A stretch of 64,000 bases of DNA from Actinomycetales bacterium (lineage in GTDB: Bacteria; Actinomycetota; Actinomycetes; S36-B12; UBA5976). The stretch lies in NCBI GenBank assembly GCA_027484085.1, contig JAIXQF010000010.1, positions 62,001-126,000 of the forward strand. Direction: 5' to 3'. Positions within the stretch are counted from its first letter, which is position 1. Each line of letters opens with the position of its first letter. The notes under the pieces are model-generated. The model was not told the DNA's origin. It made no database searches and was given only the letters and a program-made list of their open reading frames with translations. The position numbers and the translations under genes are program-made. Positions 1 to 7,399 of this stretch are shown here, one piece after another.

Positions 1-11
1 GCTCGTCAATC

Positions 12-812
12 ATGCCAGTTCCAGTTACAGAGGCAATTAGGGTGCCGACGCCGGAAGAAATCATTGATGTTCAAACAATTGCGCATCAAATAAAAGACAA
101 ACTTGACTCCATTTATGAAGTTACAAATTGGGAATCACTCGAATGCAAGAGCCAGGATTTAGTGTCGAGTGGAAATAGATTTTTTGACAATTTAATAAAT
201 GGACTATCCGAACTTGGAGTTGATGTTAACGATCCATTACAGCTCTTGCTGGCAACCCGAAGGCTGGGCCCAAGCGAAATTGAAGCAAGATTTGGAGTAG
301 GCACTCCGTCTGAAGATCCACTTTTTGATGGATACGAACCACTTTTCCCCACAGATGTATTGAAAGATTTTCTCGCCGAGCGAGCGACAATCCGTTCCGC
401 TGTTCGTCCAAAAAATTGGATTTTGAACAAGTCCCATAAGCCGGTTATTGCTTCAAGCGACGTTCACGAAATCGGGATGAGATTAGTAATAGATGCCGTC
501 GAGAGTCTAGACATAAAGCCAATTGTTGGAACGGTGGGAATTGATCCTGATGAACTCGCGGAACTAGCCCTTATTGAGAACGCCACGGCTATCTTGTTAT
601 CTACCCACAATGGTATGGCCCTCACTTTCGCCGAGAAATTACTCGCTGAGCTCAAGATTAGAAAAATTTCTCCGCAAGTAATAATCGGGGGCAGGCTAAA
701 TCAAGAGATAGAGGGCCAGGACATGCCCGTTGATGTCACAGAGCAACTGACTGCATTAGGCATTGATGTATGCCTTGACCTAAAAGATCTAGCAGCCCTA
801 ATTAGAAACTAA
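12..812 (+). CDS. Cobalamin (B12)-binding domain protein, possible mutase subunit
   Basis: The C-terminal half (from about residue 143) looks like a B12-binding Rossmann domain. It has the base-off/His-on signature D150-x-H152-x-x-G155, a Ser in LLSTHNG (S197) and a GG pair at 226-227 (IIGGRL). The N-terminal 140 residues are helical-looking, with a conserved-looking stretch RRLGPSEIEARFG at 84-96, and I do not recognise them. Stand-alone B12 domains of this class usually serve a separate catalytic subunit (glutamate-mutase, aminomutase or acyl-CoA-mutase type) or a methyltransferase. No such partner is in the window, so it may lie to the left. The frame stays open to the left edge, so ATG 12 may not be the true start. 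The 3' end overlaps the convergent DUF4389 gene by 4 bases. Confidence 0.7.
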   Translation: MPVPVTEAIRVPTPEEIIDVQTIAHQIKDKLDSIYEVTNWESLECKSQDLVSSGNRFFDNLINGLSELGVDVNDPLQLLLATRRLGPSEIEARFGVGTPSEDPLFDGYEPLFPTDVLKDFLAERATIRSAVRPKNWILNKSHKPVIASSDVHEIGMRLVIDAVESLDIKPIVGTVGIDPDELAELALIENATAILLSTHNGMALTFAEKLLAELKIRKISPQVIIGGRLNQEIEGQDMPVDVTEQLTALGIDVCLDLKDLAALIRN

Positions 813-1405
813 AGCGAAAAGCTTGGGTACTCATCGGTAACAAGTAGAAATGCATATCCATAAACCCGATTCCAGTACTGAGTGATGCCCAATAGAACCT
901 CAGCACTTGTTGCGGGCATCTTGCCAGTAGCCAAGATCGTGAACCAAGCAAAGACCAAAACAGCCAAGCCATAAATCACATACGCAATACCGACTATGTA
1001 AAGCGGAATTGCAAGCAACCATTTAACCAGTGGCAGATAAGGATTAAGTTTGGCTCCACCTTCTATCTCTGGAAAAGTGATTTTTACGTCTTCACTCTCT
1101 TCGATAGATGGGTAATTGTCGTTAAGCAAAAGAACGTAGGCAGCAACGCGGGTAGATAGCGCTAAAAGCGACCGATTGAAATCAAGAATGTATGAAGGAT
1201 ATTTTCCACGAAATACCAGTGCCAGTAGTACAGGCAAAAACAGTAGACCCGAGAGAAAAGTTGAGGTCTCAGTTGAGCCAGACCAAGCAGTAAAGGCAGA
1301 AATGAAAATTGCCATTGGAACTACGAGGAAAATTCGAAGCGCTACTGAATTGCGATCCCGATTTTCAAGTTGGACGGTTATTGTTGTTTCAATTTGATTG
1401 CTCAT
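809..1405 (-). CDS. DUF4389 family integral membrane protein
   Basis: A protein of 198 residues with a hydrophobic segment near the N-terminus, a second just after it, and a C-terminal pair in the region with LLAIPLYIVGIAYVIYG. The pattern of a polar loop with paired Tyr-Pro motifs (KYPSYILDFNRSLL, DEYPSFSL) is that of DUF4389 proteins, common in actinobacteria and of unknown function. An upstream in-frame GTG at 1444 would overlap the kynureninase stop. I prefer ATG 1405 because a -10-like TACTCT lies exactly 6 bases upstream, as at many other genes here. It follows kynureninase on the same strand and converges on the B12 protein. Confidence 0.75.
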   Translation of the reverse strand: MSNQIETTITVQLENRDRNSVALRIFLVVPMAIFISAFTAWSGSTETSTFLSGLLFLPVLLALVFRGKYPSYILDFNRSLLALSTRVAAYVLLLNDNYPSIEESEDVKITFPEIEGGAKLNPYLPLVKWLLAIPLYIVGIAYVIYGLAVLVFAWFTILATGKMPATSAEVLLGITQYWNRVYGYAFLLVTDEYPSFSL

Positions 1406-1411
1406 AATTAC

Positions 1412-1417
1412 AGAGTA
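1412..1417 (-). promoter_or_regulatory. Putative -10 element (TACTCT), leaderless DUF4389 gene
   Basis: Minus-strand TACTCT ends 6 bases before ATG 1405, which would put the transcript start at or next to the A of the start codon. There is no Shine-Dalgarno sequence in the gap. Confidence 0.5.
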
Positions 1418-1427
1418 GACCTTGTGC

Positions 1428-2711
1428 TTAAGAAACTTTGACACCGCTTATGTCTAAGTCTTTTAATTTCTCAGAAATTGTGTAGTCTCGAATCCGTTCA
1501 AAACCCTCAAAAACTTCAACGTACGAAGTCGCCAGGGGTGAAATGGCCAAGCGAATACTGTTTGGCGCACGATAATCCGGAATGACTTTCATGTCATCAC
1601 GCAATCCGCGGGCAATCTGCGCCGCCGCAGGATGGTAAATGCTGATGTGTCCACCTCGACGAGTTGAATCTCGTGGTGTCACAAGTTCAAACCCAAGGGG
1701 AGCAAGCCATTGATCGAATAACTCAATCATCATCTCGGTGCCTTTGGATGCTTTTTTATTGATTGCTGAGATCGAAGCTTCTTCGATCATCCCAAAACCT
1801 TCGTCAATACAAAGCAGGCCAACTATTGAAGGGCTAGCTATTTGAAATCCACGCATGCCTTCGGTTTGCTCAAACTTTGATCCCATCAGGAATTGATTGC
1901 GTTGTGCAAACCAACCTTGAATTGGCATCTGAATTTCAGATTGAATCCGCTTGCTTACATAAAGCCAAGCTGGAGATCCTGGTCCAGAGTTTCCGTATTT
2001 ATATGTACAACCAACGGCAAGATCAACTCCATTGCGATCAAACTGTAAATCAACCGCACCGACAGCATGGCTTGCATCCCACACCATCAACGCGCCACTT
2101 TCACGCACTAGGTCAGTTATTTCTTTGACGTCATGCAATGCACCAGATCGGTAAGCAACAACCGACAGCGTTACGAGGGCAACATCTTCAGTTAAGTAAG
2201 GCTTGAGTATTTCGGTTGTGACTAACTCGTCACTAAATTCTTCGCCAGCAGCGTGGGGCTGCAAGTCATTGGGGATCACGACGAGATTTAAATCAAGTTC
2301 GTCAGCAATTCCCTGCATGATGTATCGATCTGTAGGGAAGTTGGCTTCATCAGTAATGATCGTTCGTCTTCCAGGTCGCGCACTAATCGCAGCTCGTACT
2401 AAGCGATAAAAGTTAACGCTGGTGGTATCCATTGCAAGTGTTTGGCCAGCGGCTGCACCAAGTGCGGCTCTACCTATCAAGTCACCGGTAGTTTCGGCCT
2501 TATCAATCCACTCGGCCCAACCGTCGACAATCTTTGTTCCCCAACCTTCAATCAAAAACGTATTGATCGATTCCACGGTTGATTTAGGCAATCGTCCGAG
2601 GGAATTGCCATCCAAGTAGCAAACTTCTGAATCGGCAAAAATGAACCGTTCTCGGTACTTTGCCAAGGGATCATTGGCATCAAGGTCTATGGCATCTTGG
2701 CGCGTGAACAT
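1428..2711 (-). CDS. kynU: Kynureninase (PLP-dependent L-kynurenine hydrolase)
   Basis: 427 residues, the usual length for kynureninase. This cytosolic PLP enzyme cleaves kynurenine or 3-hydroxykynurenine to (hydroxy)anthranilate and alanine. Visible family marks are the YLDGNSLGRLP N-terminal motif, the aspartate in VWDASHAVGAVDLQ that contacts the PLP ring, and the Schiff-base lysine in GCTYKYGNSGPGSPAWLYV, followed by a GMRGFQIASPSI segment. No tryptophan dioxygenase or kynurenine formamidase is present in the window, so its pathway role (tryptophan breakdown, anthranilate or NAD precursor supply) is open. It is divergent from rpmE. A -10-like TAGCCT lies 7 bases upstream of the ATG. Confidence 0.9.
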   Translation of the reverse strand: MFTRQDAIDLDANDPLAKYRERFIFADSEVCYLDGNSLGRLPKSTVESINTFLIEGWGTKIVDGWAEWIDKAETTGDLIGRAALGAAAGQTLAMDTTSVNFYRLVRAAISARPGRRTIITDEANFPTDRYIMQGIADELDLNLVVIPNDLQPHAAGEEFSDELVTTEILKPYLTEDVALVTLSVVAYRSGALHDVKEITDLVRESGALMVWDASHAVGAVDLQFDRNGVDLAVGCTYKYGNSGPGSPAWLYVSKRIQSEIQMPIQGWFAQRNQFLMGSKFEQTEGMRGFQIASPSIVGLLCIDEGFGMIEEASISAINKKASKGTEMMIELFDQWLAPLGFELVTPRDSTRRGGHISIYHPAAAQIARGLRDDMKVIPDYRAPNSIRLAISPLATSYVEVFEGFERIRDYTISEKLKDLDISGVKVS

Positions 2712-2718
2712 GAAACTT

Positions 2719-2724
2719 AGGCTA
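2719..2724 (-). promoter_or_regulatory. Putative -10 element (TAGCCT) for kynU
   Basis: Minus-strand TAGCCT ends 7 bases before the kynU ATG at 2711. No Shine-Dalgarno sequence is seen, which is consistent with leaderless expression. Confidence 0.4.
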
Positions 2725-2770
2725 TTCCCAGTGGCCAGTTTCCTTGAACTTGAGCCAATAACTAGGCGTT

Positions 2771-2799
2771 TTGTAGGAATGCCCGAAAACTGGCAGAAT
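2771..2799 (+). promoter_or_regulatory. Putative rpmE promoter (TTGTAG-17-CAGAAT)
   Basis: A -35-like TTGTAG at 2771-2776 and a -10-like CAGAAT at 2794-2799 are separated by 17 bases. The start would be near 2806, giving rpmE a leader of about 60 bases with a good Shine-Dalgarno sequence (AAGGAG, 2859-2864). Confidence 0.45.
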
Positions 2800-2869
2800 C
2801 AAGGGGTTAGTCGGTTCACGTAAGGCATCCGAGCCTGCGACCCGATTACGTTATTAATAAGGAGAAATC

Positions 2870-3079
2870 GTGCAGACTGGCATTCATCCAGAGTACGTAG
2901 AAACCACTGTTACTTGTGGTTGCGGAAACACATTCACCACACGCAGCACCCAAAAGAGCGGCACAATCCACGCCGACGTGTGCAGCGCTTGCCACCCGTT
3001 CTACACAGGCAAGCAAAAGATTCTTGATACTGGTGGCCGCGTAGCCAAGTTCGAGAAGCGCTTCGGTAAGCAGTCCTAG
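2870..3079 (+). CDS. rpmE: 50S ribosomal protein L31, zinc-binding type
   Basis: 69 residues with the bacterial L31 sequence, including [17 protein letters not shown] and the C-terminal [22 protein letters not shown]. Cysteines 16, 18, 38 and 41 (CxC...CxxC) form the zinc site, so this is the C+ form, as opposed to the zinc-free paralogue induced on zinc starvation. It starts with GTG, 5 bases after AAGGAG. A strong hairpin terminator follows the stop, so it is probably monocistronic, upstream of prfA as in other actinobacteria. Confidence 0.97.
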   Translation: MQTGIHPEYVETTVTCGCGNTFTTRSTQKSGTIHADVCSACHPFYTGKQKILDTGGRVAKFEKRFGKQS

Positions 3080-3085
3080 CTTTCT

Positions 3086-3135
3086 AAATGAGGTGTTGTC
3101 GTTATCTTCGGATAATGACAGCGCCTCATTTTTTA
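3086..3135 (+). terminator. Rho-independent terminator after rpmE with UUCG loop
   Basis: The arms 3086-3106 and 3111-3131 pair over about 20 positions, mismatches being only G-U wobbles, and are closed by the stable tetraloop C(TTCG)G at 3107-3110. The 3' arm runs into TTTTT. It sits 6 bases after the rpmE stop. Confidence 0.93.
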
Positions 3136-3162
3136 TCTCTCCATAATTTTATCTCTCCATAA
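3131..3162 (+). repeat. Perfect 16-bp tandem duplication in the prfA leader
   Basis: The unit TTTTATCTCTCCATAA occurs twice back to back (3131-3146 and 3147-3162), starting in the T-tract of the rpmE terminator and ending 30 bases before prfA. It looks like a recent slippage duplication. The T-rich unit could carry promoter elements for prfA, but no clear -10 is evident. Confidence 0.9.
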
Positions 3163-3192
3163 CTTTTAGTACGAATTATTTAAGGACACCTG

Positions 3193-4275
3193 ATGGGACA
3201 AGACTTCAACAAAGTTGAGGCAATGGTTACCGAGCTCGATGAACTCGAAGTAAAACTCAGCGATCCTTCAACGCATAGCAATCCCAATGAAGCACGCCGA
3301 ATTGGCAAGCGTCATGCCGAACTGAAGCCAGTAGTAGCGAAGTATCGCGAATGGATTCAACTTCGTGATGATGAAATAGCGGCCCGTGAAATGGGTGAAG
3401 AAGATGCCGCCTTTTTAGCAGAAGCAGAAACTATGGCCGTGGCTCGCGAATTGGCCGCCGAAAAACTACAAGAGATGCTGATCCCGCGCGATCCAATGGA
3501 TGGCAACGATGTAATTCTTGAAATCAAGGCCGGTGCTGGTGGTGAAGAATCTGCATTATTCGCAGGCGATCTCATGCGTATGTATTTGAAGTTTGCCGAG
3601 AAGCGCGGTTGGGCTACACAGGTCTTAGAAGCTGAAGAATCTGACATGGGTGGATATAAAGACATTGCGATTGCTGTTAAGTCAAAGGGTGTAGTCGCGC
3701 CGGAGGATGCGCCGTTTGCAAATCTAAAGTTTGAAGGTGGCGTACACCGAGTTCAACGAGTTCCAGTAACCGAATCACAGGGACGTATTCATACTTCTGC
3801 AGCTGGAGTTTTGGTACTCCCAGAAGCTGAAGAAGTAGATGTAACCATCGATCCAAATGATCTTCGGATTGACGTTTACCGTTCATCGGGACCTGGTGGA
3901 CAGAGCGTTAACACCACCGACTCTGCAGTTCGAATCACTCACATACCGACTGGAATTGTGGTTTCGTGCCAGAACGAAAAATCGCAGCTTCAGAACAAGG
4001 AATCTGCAATGCGAATTCTTCGTGCGCGTATGTTGGCTGCAGCGCAAGAAGCAGCTATGGCGGCGGCATCGGATGCCCGCAAGAGTCAGGTCCGTACGGT
4101 CGACCGTTCGGAACGAATTCGCACCTACAACTTCCCAGAAAATCGATTAGCAGATCACCGAGTGGGCTTCAAGAGCAATAATCTTGACGCAGTAATGAAT
4201 GGCGATCTGGATCCGGTAATCGGTGCTTGCATTGATGCCGATACCAAGGAACGACTCGCAACTTTAGGAGATTAA
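3193..4275 (+). CDS. prfA: Peptide chain release factor 1
   Basis: 360 residues, standard for RF1. It terminates translation at UAA and UAG. The GGQ motif at 235-237 ([17 protein letters not shown]) enters the peptidyl-transferase centre and triggers hydrolysis. The recognition-loop motif [13 protein letters not shown] carries the PxT tripeptide of RF1 (RF2 has SPF). The start ATG has AAGGA at 3182-3186. It is followed after 2 bases by a DUF4287 gene and then prmC, whose product methylates the GGQ glutamine, so the factor and its modifying enzyme are probably co-transcribed. Confidence 0.97.
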   Translation: MGQDFNKVEAMVTELDELEVKLSDPSTHSNPNEARRIGKRHAELKPVVAKYREWIQLRDDEIAAREMGEEDAAFLAEAETMAVARELAAEKLQEMLIPRDPMDGNDVILEIKAGAGGEESALFAGDLMRMYLKFAEKRGWATQVLEAEESDMGGYKDIAIAVKSKGVVAPEDAPFANLKFEGGVHRVQRVPVTESQGRIHTSAAGVLVLPEAEEVDVTIDPNDLRIDVYRSSGPGGQSVNTTDSAVRITHIPTGIVVSCQNEKSQLQNKESAMRILRARMLAAAQEAAMAAASDARKSQVRTVDRSERIRTYNFPENRLADHRVGFKSNNLDAVMNGDLDPVIGACIDADTKERLATLGD

Positions 4276-4277
4276 TT

Positions 4278-4481
4278 ATGGCTGAACCAGTAAAGGGACC
4301 GGCTTCCTATTTCCCGTCAATTGAAAAGAATTACGGTAAAAAGATCGACGAATGGATGAAAATCCTAAAGAAAGCAAAGATCGAAAAGCACATGGAAATG
4401 GTCGCTTTCTTAAAGTCTGAATACGAAATGGGTCACGGGCATGCAAATGCACTCGTGGCACATTTCAAGTCACAGCAGTAA
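4278..4481 (+). CDS. Small DUF4287 domain protein
   Basis: 67 residues, almost entirely one DUF4287 domain: N-terminal KGPASYFPSIEKNYGKK, central WMKILKKAKIEKHMEMVAFLKSE and C-terminal MGHGHANALVAHF. Function is unknown. It is tightly packed between prfA (2-base gap) and prmC (3-base gap), an arrangement that puts it in the translation-termination operon. The protein is charged, cytosolic and has no membrane segment or signal peptide. Confidence 0.85.
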   Translation: MAEPVKGPASYFPSIEKNYGKKIDEWMKILKKAKIEKHMEMVAFLKSEYEMGHGHANALVAHFKSQQ

Positions 4482-4484
4482 GTA

Positions 4485-5384
4485 ATGCAAAGCGAACTCA
4501 AGGCACTACTCAACACTGCAATTACTTTGCTAAGTGAGGCTGGTGTCTCGAGCCCTCAGGTAGATGCGGAGTTATTACTAGCTCATGTTGTGGGTGTTGA
4601 TCGAACCCAATTGGCCATGTACTCTGACATCACAGCTGAACAACTAAATGAATTTGAAAACCTAGTTGCACGTCGAGCGAATCGAGTTCCACTTCAGCAT
4701 TTAACTGGCATCGCTTACTTTCGACACTTAGAACTTGCAGTAGGTCCAGGTGTGTTTGTCCCTAGACCAGAAACCGAGCTGCTTGTTGAAGCTGCAATTG
4801 ATCATTTGAAGAAATTTGATTCTCCACGCCTTGCTGTTGATCTTTGTTCCGGTAGTGGAGCGATCGCACTGTCTATTGCACTTGAAGTTCCTGGTACAAC
4901 TGTGCATGCCGTCGAACTTTCTGATGATGCACTTAAGTGGTTAACCCACAATGTTGTTGATCATGCAACCAAACTTGAGGCAGTTAACTCTCACGTGGTT
5001 GTACATCACGGCAATGCAGGCGATCGGTCATTGTTAAGTGAACTAGCGAATCAAGTAGATGCAGTGGTTTCAAATCCGCCTTACATACCTAGCGAAATGA
5101 TTCCGCGAGATCCAGAAGCCCGCGACCACGATCCAGCTATGGCTCTCTTTAGTGGATTAGATGGATTGGATGTCGCACGAGAAGTCGCCATTGTTGCAGC
5201 TGACTTATTGAAGCCGGGCGGTTTTGTGGGCATGGAACATGCAGATGTGCAAGGCGAGAGTATGCCGGCTCTGTTAAGCGACGCGTCGGAAGTCTGGATT
5301 GAAGTTAGAGACAATCTGGATTACAACGAACTTCCTAGATTCACTACGGCAATTAGATCAATGAACGCAGTCGTAGGAAGATAG
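4485..5384 (+). CDS. prmC: Release factor glutamine N5-methyltransferase
   Basis: 299 residues. PrmC (HemK) methylates the glutamine of the GGQ motif in release factors, using S-adenosylmethionine. An N-terminal helical domain (about 1-95) carries RVPLQHLTGIAYFRHLELAVGPGVFVPRPETELL, the substrate-binding region. The SAM domain has DLCSGSGAIALSIA (motif I) and the catalytic NPPY in VVSNPPYIPSEM. The start ATG follows the DUF4287 stop by 3 bases, and prfA lies just upstream, as expected for this enzyme and substrate pair. Confidence 0.95.
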   Translation: MQSELKALLNTAITLLSEAGVSSPQVDAELLLAHVVGVDRTQLAMYSDITAEQLNEFENLVARRANRVPLQHLTGIAYFRHLELAVGPGVFVPRPETELLVEAAIDHLKKFDSPRLAVDLCSGSGAIALSIALEVPGTTVHAVELSDDALKWLTHNVVDHATKLEAVNSHVVVHHGNAGDRSLLSELANQVDAVVSNPPYIPSEMIPRDPEARDHDPAMALFSGLDGLDVAREVAIVAADLLKPGGFVGMEHADVQGESMPALLSDASEVWIEVRDNLDYNELPRFTTAIRSMNAVVGR

Positions 5385-5388
5385 TTTC

Positions 5389-6045
5389 ATGTCACAAGTT
5401 CTCAAGGTTGATAATCTGACTTCGGAAGTAGAGATTCGTTCCGCAATTGAAGTCGCAATATCGGCTGTAAAAAATGGGGAACTAGTTGTCCTTCCGACAG
5501 ATACTTCTTATGCCGTTATTTGCGATGCGTTTAATGTAGATGCCATAAAAAAACTTCGTGCAGCTAAGCAGCAGAATTCCGATGTCGCACTACCAATTGC
5601 TGCTGGCTCAATTGAAACTATTCGGGGCGTTGCAAACTTATCTACTCTCGCTAACGACTTAGCCAGTGCACTTTGGCCCGGTCCACTTACGCTCCTGACG
5701 GTCGCACAAGATTCGTTGTCTTGGAACATCGGGCAAGCCGGCTCAGCGCTTGCGGTGCGGGTTCCACATCATGAGGTAGCGCAGGCAGTCTTGTCCGGAA
5801 TTGGACCAACTGTTCTAACGGGTGCCCAATTAGCTGGTAGTCAATCGGTCCAGACTGTGGAACAGGCTAAGAGTGGTTTAGCGGACTTGGTGGCTGTTTA
5901 TTTGGATGGTGGGGAACTTTCTCCGCGAATTTCAACGGTTATTGACGCTACGACGGACCAAGTTCGCCTGATCCGCAGTGGCGAAATCAGTTTGGCAAGA
6001 CTGCGCGAAGTAATGCCTTCTGTAATTGACGCAACTGCGTCCTAG
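5389..6045 (+). CDS. Sua5/YciO/YrdC/TsaC family protein with altered active-site motifs
   Basis: 218 residues of YrdC fold: LVVLPTDTSYAVICDAFN, LWPGPLTLLTV and AVRVPHHEVAQAVL. The family makes threonylcarbamoyl-AMP for tRNA t6A37, and this position after prmC is where actinobacteria keep that gene. The usual nucleotide and threonine binding motifs are changed: the KxR motif reads K60-Q-Q62, and the S-x-N motif (STSANLSG in E. coli TsaC) reads LTGAQLAG, with G145 and Q147 in place of Ser and Asn. It could be a diverged but active enzyme, or a paralogue with another role. I leave the symbol empty for that reason. Confidence 0.8.
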   Translation: MSQVLKVDNLTSEVEIRSAIEVAISAVKNGELVVLPTDTSYAVICDAFNVDAIKKLRAAKQQNSDVALPIAAGSIETIRGVANLSTLANDLASALWPGPLTLLTVAQDSLSWNIGQAGSALAVRVPHHEVAQAVLSGIGPTVLTGAQLAGSQSVQTVEQAKSGLADLVAVYLDGGELSPRISTVIDATTDQVRLIRSGEISLARLREVMPSVIDATAS

Positions 6046-6107
6046 GTAACCTGCCCCTAGAATTGGAAAACCGCGCGTGGGCGGCCGAAGCATCAAAGGT
6101 GAAAATC

Positions 6108-7373
6108 ATGAGCAACACTTTCTTTGGATCAGATTTCGATGAGTTAAATGCAACTGATCCTGAAATTGCAAAAGTTCTCCTAGATGAACTGACTCGCTTG
6201 CGCACTGGTATTCAGTTGATCGCTTCTGAGAATTACACTTCACCGGCAGTTTTGACAGCACTGGGTTCAACCCTGAGCAACAAATACGCTGAAGGATATC
6301 CAGGCAAGCGTTACTACGGTGGTTGCGAAGTCGTTGATGTTGCCGAGACCATTGGTATCGAGCGCGCGAAGTCACTATTCGGCGCAGATCACGCAAACTT
6401 ACAGCCACATTCAGGTGCTAGTGCGAACATCGCAGTCTTTGGCGCATTCCTGCAACCAGGTGACACTTACTTGGCAATGGCATTGCCACACGGTGGACAC
6501 CTAACTCACGGTGCGGGTGTTTCATACTCGGGTAAATGGTTCAACCCAGTTCACTATGGCGTTGCTGAAGGAACAGAGAACATTGATTACGATCAGCTTC
6601 GCGATTTAGCGCGCGAACACAAGCCAAAGATGATCATCGCCGGTGGTTCTGCAATCCCGCGCTTAATTGACTTCAAGGCCATTCGCGAGATTGCAGATGA
6701 AGTTGGTGCAATCATGCACGTTGATGCGGCGCACTTCATTGGTCTTGTAGCTGGAAAGGCAATTCCATCACCAGTGCCTTATGCCGATGTCGTGACCTTC
6801 ACCACGCATAAGGTTTTGCGTGGCCCGCGTTCCGGAATGATCTTGTGCAAGGAAGAGCATGCGGCAAAGATCGACAAGGCTGTATTCCCAATGATGCAGG
6901 GTGGCCCAATGATGCATGTAATTGCTGCCAAGGCTGTTGCATTGAAGGAATGTGCAACTCCGGAATATCAAAAGTATGCAAAAGATGTAATCGTTAACGC
7001 CCAAGCGCTAACTGCAGGACTTGCTGCTGAAGGCATGCGTCCAGTAACAGGTGGCACCGATACTCATCTAGCACTGCTTGATCTGCAAGGAATAGACGTA
7101 TCAGGTAAGGATGCTGAACAGCGCGCAGGTGACTCAGGAATTGTTTTGAATAAGAATTCAATTCCTTACGATCCAAAACCAGCAGCTGTTACTTCCGGCG
7201 TTCGTGTTGGAACACCATCACTAACAACCCAGGGAATGGGTGTTCCAGAAATGGAAACGATTGCAAGCATGATTGGCCGCGCTGTGAAGTCGGATAATCC
7301 TGCTGTTCATGCGGAAATCAAGGCTGAAGTGCTGGATCTAACTGCAAAGTTCCCCGCATACCCGCGTCCATAA
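6108..7373 (+). CDS. glyA: Serine hydroxymethyltransferase
   Basis: 421 residues from ATG 6108, preceded by AAAGGTG. An open upstream extension to 6063 is not SHMT-like. The PLP enzyme interconverts serine and glycine with tetrahydrofolate, supplying one-carbon units. Family signatures include LIASENYTSPAVL, NKYAEGYPGKRYYGGCE, the aspartate in MHVDAAHFIGLVAG and the PLP lysine in DVVTFTTHKVLRGPRSGMILC. It lies 62 bases after the TsaC-like gene. The intergenic segment is GC-rich, but I could not match it to a known riboswitch. Confidence 0.96.
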   Translation: MSNTFFGSDFDELNATDPEIAKVLLDELTRLRTGIQLIASENYTSPAVLTALGSTLSNKYAEGYPGKRYYGGCEVVDVAETIGIERAKSLFGADHANLQPHSGASANIAVFGAFLQPGDTYLAMALPHGGHLTHGAGVSYSGKWFNPVHYGVAEGTENIDYDQLRDLAREHKPKMIIAGGSAIPRLIDFKAIREIADEVGAIMHVDAAHFIGLVAGKAIPSPVPYADVVTFTTHKVLRGPRSGMILCKEEHAAKIDKAVFPMMQGGPMMHVIAAKAVALKECATPEYQKYAKDVIVNAQALTAGLAAEGMRPVTGGTDTHLALLDLQGIDVSGKDAEQRAGDSGIVLNKNSIPYDPKPAAVTSGVRVGTPSLTTQGMGVPEMETIASMIGRAVKSDNPAVHAEIKAEVLDLTAKFPAYPRP

Positions 7374-7387
7374 CTTTTCCTGGGGTC

Positions 7388-7393
7388 TAACCT
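7388..7393 (+). promoter_or_regulatory. Putative -10 element (TAACCT), leaderless wecA-like gene and ATP synthase operon
   Basis: TAACCT ends 6 bases before ATG 7400 (gap TTTGTT), with no Shine-Dalgarno sequence. It could drive the long wecA-like/atp transcript that ends at the terminator at 16126. Confidence 0.5.
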
Positions 7394-7399
7394 TTTGTT

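Noticed and set aside
6046-6107. GC-rich segment before glyA as a ZTP or other riboswitch
   Set aside because: It shows a TGGGC-like element, but the required upstream conserved strand and pairing are missing, and the space is too short.
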